The notes beneath the pieces are model-generated. The model was not told the DNA's origin. It ran no database searches and saw only the letters and a program-made list of their open reading frames with translations. Shown here piece by piece: positions 1 to 7,303 of a stretch of DNA of 49,920 nucleotides (positions are counted from its first letter, which is position 1; the number at the start of each line of letters is the position of its first letter). Made by a program: the position numbers and the translations under genes. The DNA is from Palleronia marisminoris (GTDB taxonomy: Bacteria; Pseudomonadota; Alphaproteobacteria; Rhodobacterales; Rhodobacteraceae). The DNA is taken from contig NZ_FWFV01000017.1 of assembly GCF_900172315.1 (NCBI RefSeq), positions 1 to 49,920 on the forward strand. The letters are read 5' to 3'.

Positions 1-127
1 CTTGCCGCAGACGCGCAGGCGAAGGTCGTGGGGTTCGAGGCGAATGGCGGGTTCCTGCTGGGGTTCGAGGCGCAGGGCCTCGCGCCGCTGATGACCCGCG
101 ACGGCCTTCTGCCGATCGTGGCCCCGC
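1..127. repeat. terminal direct repeat, left copy (circular contig overlap)
   Basis: This stretch is identical, base for base, to 49794-49920 at the other end of the window. Both copies lie inside the same phosphomannomutase reading frame, at the same codon phase. An exact 127-base end overlap is what a de Bruijn assembler with k = 127 leaves on a circular contig. The simplest reading is that it is one sequence seen twice and not a biological repeat. Confidence 0.95.
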
Positions 128-468
128 TCGCCGCCGCGCGGGCCGAGGGCCGGACCCTCGCCGACCTCGTGGCCGCCCTGCCCGCCTGCCACACCGCCGC
201 CGACCGGGTGCAGGGGATCGACCGGGACCGCGCGGCGGATTTCCTGGCCCGGCTCGACCCCGACGCCTTCTTCGCCGACACGGGCGAGATCGTGGGCATC
301 GACCGCACCGACGGGCTGCGGGTCAGCCTGACGGACGGGCGGGTGGTGCATCTGCGCGCCTCGGGCAACGCGCCCGAATTCCGCATCTATGCCCAGGCTG
401 CCGATCCGGACGCGGCCGAGGCCCTCGTCGCCACCTATCGCGACCGGGTGGCGGCGCGGATGCTCTGA
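1..468 (+). CDS. manB: phosphomannomutase/phosphoglucomutase, C-terminal part (gene continues from 48900)
   Basis: This is the 3' end of an alpha-D-phosphohexomutase that starts at 48900 and crosses the circle junction. Base 1 corresponds to residue 299 of a 453-residue protein. The part seen here has the sugar-binding loop EANGG (about 311-315) and the C-terminal phosphate-binding loop RASGNAPEFR (about 417-426), a variant of the family's RxSGTEPxxR. The enzyme interconverts mannose-6-phosphate and mannose-1-phosphate in the cytoplasm. manC follows 48 bases later and uses the product to make GDP-mannose. Related enzymes act on glucose phosphate, so substrate preference is inferred from manC. 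The frame opens upstream of base 1; the internal GTG at 28 is not a real start. Confidence 0.9.
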   Translation, partial: LAADAQAKVVGFEANGGFLLGFEAQGLAPLMTRDGLLPIVAPLAAARAEGRTLADLVAALPACHTAADRVQGIDRDRAADFLARLDPDAFFADTGEIVGIDRTDGLRVSLTDGRVVHLRASGNAPEFRIYAQAADPDAAEALVATYRDRVAARML

Positions 469-516
469 CCCTTCGCCTGCCCAGCTTGGTTAGGGCCGTG
501 TTAAGACAGACCTTCC

Positions 517-2220
517 ATGGATGTCTCCATGGCCCCCACGCGCATCACCCCCGTCATCCTCTGCGGCGGCTCCGGCACGCGGCTCTGGCCCCTGTCGCGC
601 CAGAGCTACCCCAAGCAGTTCGTGCCGCTGATGGGGGACGAGACGCTGTTCCAGGCCTCGGCCGCGCGCATGTCCGGGGGCGACGCGACGGTCGCGTTCG
701 CCCCGCCCATGGTGCTGACCAACGCCGATTTCCGCTTCATCGTGACCGAACAGCTTGGCCAGGCCGGCATCGACCCCGGTGCCGTGCTGATCGAACCCGA
801 GGGGAAGAACACCGCCCCCGCCGTGCTGGCCGCGGCGCTTCATGCGCTGCAGGACGATCCCGAGGCGATCCTGCTGGTCGCGCCCTCGGACCACGTGATG
901 CCCGACCCCGATGCCTTCCGCGCCGCCGTCGCCCGCGGGCTCGGCCCCGTCCGGGCGGGCGACATGGTGACCTTCGGCATCGCCCCCACCCATCCCGAAA
1001 CCGCCTATGGCTACCTGGAGCTGTCCGCCCCCCCGCAGGACGGCGCCCCGGTGGCGCTGTCGCGCTTCGTCGAAAAGCCGGACCAGGCGCGGGCCGCCGA
1101 GATGCTGGAGGCCGGGAACTACCTGTGGAATGCAGGCCTCTTCCTGTTCCGCGCGGCCGACATGGTGACGGCGGTCGAGGCGCATGCGCCCGGATTGATG
1201 GACCCCGTGCGGCAGGCGCTGGATGCCGCGTGGCCCGACCTGGGATTCCTGCGCCTGGCACCCGGGCCGTGGTCCACGCTCGAGGATATCTCGATCGACT
1301 ACGCGGTGATGGAGAAGGCCGCCAACCTGTCGGTCGTACCGTTCTCGGGCGGGTGGTCCGACCTCGGGGGCTGGGACGCGGTCTGGCGCGAAAGCGCCCC
1401 GGACGCCGACGGCGTGGTGACGAGCGACCACGCCACCGCCATCGACTGCCGCGACACACTGCTGCGGGCCGAGGGCGAGGGGATCGAGGTGGTCGGGATC
1501 GGCCTCAAGAACATCATGGCCGTGGCCACGCCCGACGCGGTGCTGGTGGCCGACATGTCTCGCGCGCAGGACGTGAAGCGGGCCGTCGCCGTGCTGAAGG
1601 CCCGCGCCGTGCCCCAGGCGACCGAATTCCCCAAGGAGCACCGCCCCTGGGGCTGGTTCGAGACGCTGGTCGCCGGCCCCCGCTTCCGGGTGAAGCGGAT
1701 CACCGTCCATCCCGGCGCCGCGCTGTCCCTGCAAAGCCATGTCCACCGGTCCGAGCATTGGGTGGTGGTCGCAGGCACGGCGCGGGTGACGGTGGACGAC
1801 GCGACCCGCCTCCTGTCCGAGAACGAGAGCGTCCACGTGCCCCTCGGCGCCATCCACCGGCTGGAGAATCCCGGCCGCCTGCCCATGGTGCTGATCGAGG
1901 TGCAGACCGGCAGCTACCTGGGCGAGGACGACATCATCCGCTACGCCGATCTCTATGCCCGCGACAGCGATGCAAAACGGGACCGGGTCGCGGTGCCTCG
2001 CCTAGAAGGGATCCTCGACCGTCACGCCCGTCGGAGCGAAATCGCTAACGTTGCCGGTGACGACCGTCCAGCCGCGCGCCAGGGCTTGCGCGGCGATCAT
2101 CAGGTCGGCGCCGGCATGGCCCAGATCGGCCGAGAGGCGCCCCCAGATCGCGGCATCCTCGGCCGTGAATGGCAGGATGCGGTCGGCGAAGACGCCCGTG
2201 GTGCGGGCAAGCCAGGCTGA
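517..2220 (+). CDS. manC: mannose-1-phosphate guanylyltransferase / mannose-6-phosphate isomerase, with an odd C-terminal extension
   Basis: This is the bifunctional type II phosphomannose isomerase/GDP-mannose pyrophosphorylase (AlgA/ManC family). It makes GDP-mannose for exopolysaccharide synthesis. The N-terminal nucleotidyltransferase has LCGGSGTRLWPLSR (15-28) and FVEKP (184-188). The C-terminal cupin begins near RPWGWFE (about 376) and carries QSHVHRSEHW (about 406-415). The family normally ends soon after a motif like DIIRYADLYAR (about 472-482). Here the frame runs on to residue 567, and about the last 72 residues are simply the antisense of vapC (2002-2418). The native stop seems to have been lost where the toxin-antitoxin pair joins. 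ATG 517 is used; an in-frame ATG at 529 is possible. It sits 48 bases after phosphomannomutase and is probably co-transcribed with it. Confidence 0.9.
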   Translation: MDVSMAPTRITPVILCGGSGTRLWPLSRQSYPKQFVPLMGDETLFQASAARMSGGDATVAFAPPMVLTNADFRFIVTEQLGQAGIDPGAVLIEPEGKNTAPAVLAAALHALQDDPEAILLVAPSDHVMPDPDAFRAAVARGLGPVRAGDMVTFGIAPTHPETAYGYLELSAPPQDGAPVALSRFVEKPDQARAAEMLEAGNYLWNAGLFLFRAADMVTAVEAHAPGLMDPVRQALDAAWPDLGFLRLAPGPWSTLEDISIDYAVMEKAANLSVVPFSGGWSDLGGWDAVWRESAPDADGVVTSDHATAIDCRDTLLRAEGEGIEVVGIGLKNIMAVATPDAVLVADMSRAQDVKRAVAVLKARAVPQATEFPKEHRPWGWFETLVAGPRFRVKRITVHPGAALSLQSHVHRSEHWVVVAGTARVTVDDATRLLSENESVHVPLGAIHRLENPGRLPMVLIEVQTGSYLGEDDIIRYADLYARDSDAKRDRVAVPRLEGILDRHARRSEIANVAGDDRPAARQGLRGDHQVGAGMAQIGREAPPDRGILGREWQDAVGEDARGAGKPG

Positions 2221-2418
2221 GAGATCCGCGGCGAAATCGGGGTTCCTGCCCTCTTGCAGGCGGATGCCGCGGGCGATCTCGCCGATGGTGACGGCGCTGA
2301 GGTAAAGCGCGTCTTCGGGGCGATCCGCCAGCCAGGCCGCGACACGGGGCGCACGCTCGGGGCGGCGGGCGGCCGAGATCACGTTCGTGTCGATGAGATA
2401 CATCTCAGAAATCGACAT
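2002..2418 (-). CDS. vapC: VapC/FitB-type PIN-domain toxin
   Basis: The protein is a PIN-domain ribonuclease toxin of 138 residues (133 from the second ATG). The PIN acidic residues are visible: the Asp in YLIDTNVIS near the start, the Glu in IGEIARG (about 47) and the Asp in GADLMIA (about 105), followed by TGNVSDF. VapC toxins cleave RNA, often initiator tRNA, when the antitoxin is lost. The antitoxin gene lies directly upstream. ATG 2418 overlaps the antitoxin's end by 14 bases; ATG 2403 lies one base after the antitoxin stop and gives the more typical N-terminus MYLIDTN. The 3' half is overlapped on the other strand by the manC extension. The likely role is plasmid stabilisation (inference). 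Confidence 0.9.
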   Translation of the reverse strand: MSISEMYLIDTNVISAARRPERAPRVAAWLADRPEDALYLSAVTIGEIARGIRLQEGRNPDFAADLSAWLARTTGVFADRILPFTAEDAAIWGRLSADLGHAGADLMIAAQALARGWTVVTGNVSDFAPTGVTVEDPF

Positions 2419-2650
2419 CGCGGGGGCGGATCTGCGCGCGGCCCTGCAAGGCGCCCTCGGGGAAGGCCATGAGGTGATCGGCGAAGCTTTCGCGCGTCCC
2501 CCCCGCCGCCGCGACGAGCCGGTCGTATTCGCTGGCCGAGATCACGACCACCGCAGGCTTGCCCCGGCGCGACACGCGCTGCGGCCGGCCCGACAGCGCC
2601 GCCTCGACCACGGCGCTGAAGCGGTTCTTGGCGTCCTGAAGGCTCAGCAT
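2405..2650 (-). CDS. Phd/YefM-family antitoxin
   Basis: An 81-residue protein beginning MLSLQDAKNRFSAVVEAAL with PAVVVISASEYDRL in the middle. This is the usual Phd/YefM layout: an N-terminal DNA-binding fold and a C-terminal toxin-wrapping tail. It should neutralise the adjacent VapC-type toxin and, with it, repress their shared promoter. It precedes the toxin gene, as is normal for these modules. A dyad at 2674-2687, about 25 bases ahead of the start, is a good operator candidate. Confidence 0.9.
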   Translation of the reverse strand: MLSLQDAKNRFSAVVEAALSGRPQRVSRRGKPAVVVISASEYDRLVAAAGGTRESFADHLMAFPEGALQGRAQIRPRDVDF

Positions 2651-2673
2651 GGGATTGCGTTCCTGTCCAGCTA

Positions 2674-2687
2674 CCTAGCTAGATAGG
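2674..2687 (-). promoter_or_regulatory. candidate toxin-antitoxin operator (imperfect palindrome)
   Basis: The sequence CCTAGCTAGATAGG is a 14-bp inverted repeat centred on CTAG with one mismatched pair. It lies about 25 bases upstream of the antitoxin start, in an AT-richer patch than its surroundings. Phd-type antitoxins usually bind palindromes in their own promoter, so autoregulation here is a reasonable inference. Confidence 0.45.
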
Positions 2688-2713
2688 CATGGCGCGCGTC
2701 CCGATCAATCGTT

Positions 2714-3226
2714 TCAGAACCGGCGGCTGAGGCTGATATTCAGGATCGGCCGTCTTTCGGGCATCTTGGAATGGGGGATGGCGGAAAGGCGCAGGTCGGT
2801 CTTTCCGACGCGGAGACCGAGACTGGCGGACACGACCGGCAGGATCGATTGCGTATCGGGCATGGACTCATACCTCTTCATCAGCTTGTCGCAGAGCTTC
2901 TTGTACCGTCCCACCCCGATCGCCCCGCCGACGCGCACTTCCACCGGGCCGATCGTGGCGAGCGGGGTCGACAGCCCGGCCATCACGAGCGGGCTCGGCT
3001 CGTCGTAGCTATTGGAGAAGAACGCCCCTTCGACGAACCATTCGGTGCCCCGCTGGTCGAGGTCGCGGGCCATCCCGATCCCGAACCCCGGGGTGTGATC
3101 CGTCAGGTTGCTTTCCTCCGGATGGACCGAACGCAGGTGAACCAACCCGTAGACATCCGCGATGGCCGCACCCGGCAGGCACAGCAATAGAACGAGCGCA
3201 AGGCAGCGCCCCCGAGTGAAAGACAT
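2714..3226 (-). CDS. small secreted or outer-membrane beta-barrel-like protein, function unknown
   Basis: A 170-residue protein with a clear Sec signal peptide (residues 1-23, hydrophobic ALVLLLCLPGAAIA, likely cut before DVYG). The mature part alternates polar and hydrophobic residues and ends in SLSRRF. A C-terminal phenylalanine after alternating residues is typical of outer-membrane barrels. The frame is open back to 3268, but ATG 3226 starts directly at the signal peptide and is preferred. It lies between lpsL and the toxin-antitoxin pair, all on the minus strand. I do not recognise the family. A small barrel, possibly modifying lipid or serving as a channel, is only a guess. Confidence 0.65.
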   Translation of the reverse strand: MSFTRGRCLALVLLLCLPGAAIADVYGLVHLRSVHPEESNLTDHTPGFGIGMARDLDQRGTEWFVEGAFFSNSYDEPSPLVMAGLSTPLATIGPVEVRVGGAIGVGRYKKLCDKLMKRYESMPDTQSILPVVSASLGLRVGKTDLRLSAIPHSKMPERRPILNISLSRRF

Positions 3227-3324
3227 GAATGTACCCCAGACCAAGGCGCGGCACCGAATGACAGGCACGGCGCATCCCTGGGGGAACAGCTACCTCAGAG
3301 GCGTGAACGAAGGCTGAACTGGGC

Positions 3325-4341
3325 CTATTTTCCGTAATAATCCCTGTACCATTCGACGAAACGGGCGATCCCCTCGCGCACATCCGTCTTGGGCCGATAG
3401 CCGGTCAACTCGTGCAGAAGCGTCGCGTCGGCCCAGGTGGCGGGGACGTCGCCCTTCTGCATGTCCATGTAGTTGCGCTCGGCCTTCATCCCGAGGCTGT
3501 CCTCGATCGCCTCGACGAAATCCAGCAAGCGCACGGTGTCCGAGTTGCCGATATTCACCACCCGCCAGGGGGCGGCGGGCGACAGGCTGTCCCATTCGGG
3601 GAGCTCGGGGCCGGGCTCGGGGCGGACGGGGGCGGCGTCGATCAGAAGGCGGATGCCGCGGACAAGGTCGTCCACATAGGTGAAGTCGCGATGCATCTCG
3701 CCATGGTTGTAGATGTCGATGGGCCGGCCCTGCAGGATCGCCTCGACGAACTTGAACAGCGCCATGTCCGGCCGCCCCCAGGGCCCGTAGACCGTGAAGA
3801 AACGGAACATGGTCGTCGGCAGGTTCCACAGGTGGGCGTAGGAGTGCCCCATGGCCTCGTTGGCCTTCTTGGTGGCGGCGTAGATGGTCAGGGGGGTGTC
3901 GGCCTTCCGGGTCTCGACGAAGGGCATGTCCACGTTCGCGCCGTAGACCGAGCTGGTCGAGGCCATCAGCAGGTGGTCGACCGCGTGGCGGCGGGCGGCC
4001 TCCATCACGTTGAAGGTGCCGACCACGTTGGCCTCGATATAGGCGCGCGGGTTTTCCAGCGAGTACCGCACGCCCGCCTGCGCGGCGAGGTGGACGATCA
4101 CGTCCGGGGCGAACTCGTCGGCCACCTGCTGGACCAGCGCGTCGTCTTCCAGCATCCCTTCCGTGGCCGAGAACCCTTCGCTCTGCAGCAGGATCTGGTG
4201 GCGGCGCTGCTTCAGGCGGACGTCGTAGTAATCGGTCATCCCGTCAAGCCCGTGAACGCGGAACCCCTCGGCCAGGAGCAGTTTTGCGAGGTGGAAGCCG
4301 ATGAAGCCGGCCGTGCCGGTGATGAGAACCTTGCGCGTCAC
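3325..4341 (-). CDS. lpsL: UDP-glucuronate 4-epimerase (NAD-dependent, LpsL type)
   Basis: A 338-residue extended short-chain dehydrogenase that interconverts UDP-glucuronate and UDP-galacturonate. The NAD-binding glycine motif TGTAGFIG is at 8-15, the catalytic region STSSVYG at about 128-134 and the YxxxK motif YAATK at about 154-158. The sequence from [20 protein letters not shown] onward matches the LpsL group. The frame is open to 4392, but GTG 4341 has AGGA a few bases upstream and starts at the usual point before the Rossmann fold. Its substrate would come from Ugd (7304-8623). Together they imply that uronic acids are part of the polymer. Confidence 0.9.
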   Translation of the reverse strand: MTRKVLITGTAGFIGFHLAKLLLAEGFRVHGLDGMTDYYDVRLKQRRHQILLQSEGFSATEGMLEDDALVQQVADEFAPDVIVHLAAQAGVRYSLENPRAYIEANVVGTFNVMEAARRHAVDHLLMASTSSVYGANVDMPFVETRKADTPLTIYAATKKANEAMGHSYAHLWNLPTTMFRFFTVYGPWGRPDMALFKFVEAILQGRPIDIYNHGEMHRDFTYVDDLVRGIRLLIDAAPVRPEPGPELPEWDSLSPAAPWRVVNIGNSDTVRLLDFVEAIEDSLGMKAERNYMDMQKGDVPATWADATLLHELTGYRPKTDVREGIARFVEWYRDYYGK

Positions 4342-4567
4342 GTTTCCTGATCCCCTCTGCTGCGTCCGGTCCCTGATCCCCCAGAGCCGCACGAAAAGGA
4401 ACCTGCTTTCGGGGGGACCACCCGGCGCATGATGCGAACCAGGTCGGCCAATTGGGGAATCCGCCTGCCCGTTCGCCTTGCCTTCCCTTCCGGAAACCCT
4501 CTTTTTAGAGTCCCTTCCCTCCCTCCCTCCGGCATCGGACGGACCGTCGTAACGAGAAGGCGCACCA

Positions 4568-5305
4568 GTGACCGCAGATACCGCGTTTCCCCGCCCCGAG
4601 ACCCCCTTCTACGCGATCGGCGACCTGCATGGCTGCCTGGATCATCTCGACCGGATGCTCGAAGCGATCGAGACCGACATGACGGCACGCGGGCGGGACA
4701 ACACCACGCTCGTCCTTCTGGGCGACTACGTGGACCGGGGCGAGGACAGCCGCGGCGTGCTTCTGTCGCTCTACCAGATCGCGCGCAACCTGCCCGACAA
4801 GGTCGTCTGCCTGATGGGCAACCACGAGAAGATGCTCCTCGATTTCCTTGATCGCCCCGAAGAGCGCGGCCCCCGCTTCCTGCGCTATGGCGGGCTGCAG
4901 ACCCTGGCGAGCTTCCGCGTCAGCGGCGTGATCGAGCGCGCGCGCCCCGACCAGCTTGTCAGCGCGGCCGAACGGCTGCGCGCCGCGCTCCCCGAGGGGC
5001 TGGAGGACTGGCTGCGCGCCCTGCCCCTGTGGTGGCGGTCGGGCGATGTGGTGTGCGTCCATGCCGCCATGGACCCCGCAATCCCCCCCGAGGCGCAGCA
5101 GGGCCGCGACATGTTGTGGGGGCATCCGCTTTTCTCCAGATACACCCGCCCCGACGGGCTGTGGGTGATCCACGGCCACAACGTGGTCGAGGAGGGCAAC
5201 GTCACGGGCCGCCGCGTGGCCTGCGACACCGGCGCCTATCACTCGGGCCGGCTTACCGCCGCGGCGGTCCACCCGGGCGAAGAGATCCGCTTCCTGACCG
5301 TCTGA
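4568..5305 (+). CDS. PPP-family metallophosphoesterase (serine/threonine phosphatase type)
   Basis: A 245-residue protein with all the metal-binding motifs of PPP phosphatases: GDLHG (18-22), GDYVDRG (52-58), GNHE (84-87), VHAAMD (about 164-169) and HGHNV (about 202-206). No signal peptide is visible, so it should be cytoplasmic. The start is GTG 4568 behind GAGAAGG. Phosphatases of this kind are found in several exopolysaccharide loci. This window has no recognisable low-molecular-weight tyrosine phosphatase (Wzb), so this enzyme may counter the BY-kinase activity of the Wzc-like protein. That role is inference; diadenosine-tetraphosphatase-like activity is an alternative. Confidence 0.85.
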   Translation: MTADTAFPRPETPFYAIGDLHGCLDHLDRMLEAIETDMTARGRDNTTLVLLGDYVDRGEDSRGVLLSLYQIARNLPDKVVCLMGNHEKMLLDFLDRPEERGPRFLRYGGLQTLASFRVSGVIERARPDQLVSAAERLRAALPEGLEDWLRALPLWWRSGDVVCVHAAMDPAIPPEAQQGRDMLWGHPLFSRYTRPDGLWVIHGHNVVEEGNVTGRRVACDTGAYHSGRLTAAAVHPGEEIRFLTV

Positions 5306-5320
5306 GGCCGCCCCGCGGAC

Positions 5321-5357
5321 AAAAAAAGGGCGCTCCGACCGGAGCGCCCCTTCTTCG
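5321..5357. terminator. bidirectional rho-independent terminator
   Basis: A perfect stem GGGCGCTCC / GGAGCGCCC with a four-base loop (5328-5349) lies between two convergent genes, 4568-5305 and 5374-7080. It is preceded by seven A residues and followed by TTCTTC, so it can act on both strands. Confidence 0.85.
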
Positions 5358-5373
5358 TTCACCTGCGCGGGGA

Positions 5374-7080
5374 TCAGCCCGCGATGAGGCCCATGCTCTC
5401 GAGCTTCAGCAGCACCTGGTGGGCGCAGTGGTCCACGTCGGTGTTGGTCGTGTCGAGGCGAACCTCGGGGTTCTTCGGCTCGTCATAGGGGTCCGAGATG
5501 CCCGTGAACTCCTTGATCTTGCCTTCGCGCGCCAGCTTGTAGAGCCCCTTGCGGTCGCGGGCCTCGCATTCCTCGATCGGGGTCGCGACGTGGACCTCGC
5601 AGAAGGCGCCCATGGCCTCGATCTCTTCGCGGACCGCGCGGCGGGTGGTGCCGTAGGGCGCGATCGGGGCGCAGATGGCGATGCCGCCGTTCTTGGTGAT
5701 CTCGGACGCGACATAGCCGATGCGGCGGATGTTGAGATCGCGATGCTCCTTCGAGAAGCCGAGCTCGGACGACAGGTTCTTGCGCACGATGTCGCCGTCC
5801 AGAAGCGTCACCGGGCGGCCGCCCATCTCCATCAGCTTGACCATCAGCGCGTTGGCGATGGTCGACTTGCCGGAACCCGAGAAGCCCGTGAAGAACACCG
5901 TGAAGCCCTGCTTGGACCGCGGCGGGCGGGTCTTGCGCAGCTCCTTCACCACCTCGGGGAACGAGAACCAGTCGGGGATCTCGAGGCCTTCCTGCAGGCG
6001 GCGGCGCAGCTCGGTGCCCGAGATGTTGAGGACGGTCACGCCCTCTTCGATCTCGTCGGCGGGCTCGTATTGCGCGCGCTCCTGCACGTAGACCATGTGT
6101 TTGAAGGGCACCATCTCGATGCCCATCTCGTCGGCGTGCTCCTTGAACAGCTCCTGCGCGTCGTAGGGGCCGTAGAAGTCGTCCCCGGCCGAGTTCTTGC
6201 CCGGGCCGGCATGGTCGCGGCCGACGATGAAGTGGGTCACGCCGAAATTCTTGCGGATCAGCCCGTGCCAGACCGCCTCGCGGGGGCCGGCCATGCGCAT
6301 CGCCAGCGGCAGAAGGCTCATGTGGGTGGTCGCGGCCGGGTACTTGTCGAGCACCGCCTCGTAGCAGCGCACGCGGGTGAAGTGGTCCACGTCGCCGGGC
6401 TTGGTCATGCCCACGACCGGGTGGATCAGAAGGTTGGCCTGCGTGTCCTTGGCGGCACGGAAGGTCAGCTCCTGGTGGGCGCGGTGCAGCGGGTTGCGCG
6501 TCTGGAAGGCCACGACCCGGCGCCAGCCCATCTTGCGGAAATAGGCGCGCAGCTCGTTCGGCGTGTTGCGGCGGGCGCGGAAATCGTAGTGGACGGGCTG
6601 CTGGATGCCGGTGACGGGGCCGCCCAGGTAGATCTTGCCGGCCTGGTTGTGCAGGTAGTTGACCGACGGGTGGGCGTCGTCATCGGCGCCGAAGACCTTC
6701 TCGGCCTCGAGGCTCTTGTTCGGGGTCCACTTGTCGGTGACCGTCATGGTCGCCAGGATCACGCCCTCCTGGTCGCGCAGGGCGATGTCCTGCCCTTCCT
6801 CGATCCCTTCCGCGAAGGCCTCCGACACGTCGAGCGTGATCGGCATCGGCCAGAGCGTGCCGTCGGCGAGGCGCATGTTCTCGACGACGCCGTCGTAATC
6901 GGCCTGGCCGAGGAACCCCTTGAGCGGCGAAAAGCCGCCGTTCATCAGAAGCTCCAGGTCGCAGATCTGGCGGGGGGTGAGGTCATGGCTGACCAGCTCG
7001 CCCGCCTCGACCTTCAGCTTCTGCGCGCTGTCGTAGGAAACATAAAGCTCGGGGACGGGGGCGAAATTGGGTGTTTGCAT
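5374..7080 (-). CDS. sat-cysC: bifunctional sulfate adenylyltransferase / adenylylsulfate kinase (PAPS synthase)
   Basis: A 568-residue fusion that turns sulfate and ATP into APS and then PAPS. The N-terminal ATP sulfurylase has QTRNPLHRAH (about 193-202, the HxxH nucleotide motif), GRDHAG (about 287-292) and SGTELRRRL (about 354-362). The C-terminal APS kinase has the Walker A motif GFSGSGKS (about 399-406) and DGDIVRKN after it. ATG 7080 (MQTPNF) is preferred to the more distal in-frame starts because family proteins begin there. PAPS is the donor used by the two sulfotransferases on this plasmid (14407 and 25209), so the gene probably serves polymer sulfation and not only cysteine synthesis. 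It is divergent from ugd, and the 223-base gap between them carries paired dyads. Confidence 0.95.
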   Translation of the reverse strand: MQTPNFAPVPELYVSYDSAQKLKVEAGELVSHDLTPRQICDLELLMNGGFSPLKGFLGQADYDGVVENMRLADGTLWPMPITLDVSEAFAEGIEEGQDIALRDQEGVILATMTVTDKWTPNKSLEAEKVFGADDDAHPSVNYLHNQAGKIYLGGPVTGIQQPVHYDFRARRNTPNELRAYFRKMGWRRVVAFQTRNPLHRAHQELTFRAAKDTQANLLIHPVVGMTKPGDVDHFTRVRCYEAVLDKYPAATTHMSLLPLAMRMAGPREAVWHGLIRKNFGVTHFIVGRDHAGPGKNSAGDDFYGPYDAQELFKEHADEMGIEMVPFKHMVYVQERAQYEPADEIEEGVTVLNISGTELRRRLQEGLEIPDWFSFPEVVKELRKTRPPRSKQGFTVFFTGFSGSGKSTIANALMVKLMEMGGRPVTLLDGDIVRKNLSSELGFSKEHRDLNIRRIGYVASEITKNGGIAICAPIAPYGTTRRAVREEIEAMGAFCEVHVATPIEECEARDRKGLYKLAREGKIKEFTGISDPYDEPKNPEVRLDTTNTDVDHCAHQVLLKLESMGLIAG

Positions 7081-7158
7081 GGCGAATTCGGTTCTCGGCA
7101 ATGTCGGTTTGGGGTTGCGCAAGGCCTAGGCGAAGCGATCCCGATTGTCGATGACGGT

Positions 7159-7172
7159 TTTCCGCAATGCGG
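7159..7172. promoter_or_regulatory. dyad TTTCCGC-N3-GCGG, copy 1 (partial)
   Basis: TTTCCGC, AAT, GCGG: the left arm and the first four bases of the right arm match the perfect dyad at 7225-7241. It lies about 80 bases ahead of sat-cysC in the divergent gap shared with ugd. Two matching half-palindromes in one divergent promoter region suggest a common regulator. Confidence 0.35.
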
Positions 7173-7224
7173 CGTGGCACCCACCGCAAGGCAAGAAACT
7201 CCTGCGCGCCATGCGAACCGGCTC

Positions 7225-7241
7225 TTTCCGCAGCGCGGAAA
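7225..7241. promoter_or_regulatory. perfect dyad TTTCCGC-N3-GCGGAAA, copy 2
   Basis: A perfect 7-bp inverted repeat with a three-base spacer, abutting the TTGACA hexamer at 7242. Its centre is about 66 bases from that of copy 1. A protein bound here would block or help polymerase at the ugd promoter. The regulator is unknown. Confidence 0.45.
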
Positions 7242-7270
7242 TTGACACCCGCCCGTCTCTCCCCGAAAAC
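7242..7270 (+). promoter_or_regulatory. candidate sigma-70 promoter for ugd
   Basis: A perfect -35 hexamer TTGACA (7242-7247) is followed 17 bases later by a weak -10 (GAAAAC, 7265-7270), about 34 bases ahead of the ugd start. Alphaproteobacterial promoters often rely on the -35 element. The weak -10 limits confidence. Confidence 0.35.
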
Positions 7271-7303
7271 CGGGGCAACCGCATTCCATAGAAAGATTCC
7301 CCC

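Noticed and set aside
1-127. Terminal direct repeats as attachment sites or true terminal redundancy of a linear element
   Set aside because: Both copies fall inside one gene in the same reading phase, and the length is a typical assembler overlap; a circular contig explains everything.
490-504. Second CtrA-like site TTAG-N7-TTAA ahead of manC
   Set aside because: One of eight fixed bases is wrong. With one mismatch allowed, about one such match is expected by chance in a plasmid of this size and composition.
5029-7245. 738-codon open frame on the plus strand, and similar long frames opposite or across real genes
   Set aside because: It lies antisense to sat-cysC and in another frame of the phosphatase gene; composition is Arg/Ala/Gly-rich with no family motif. 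High GC makes such shadow frames common.
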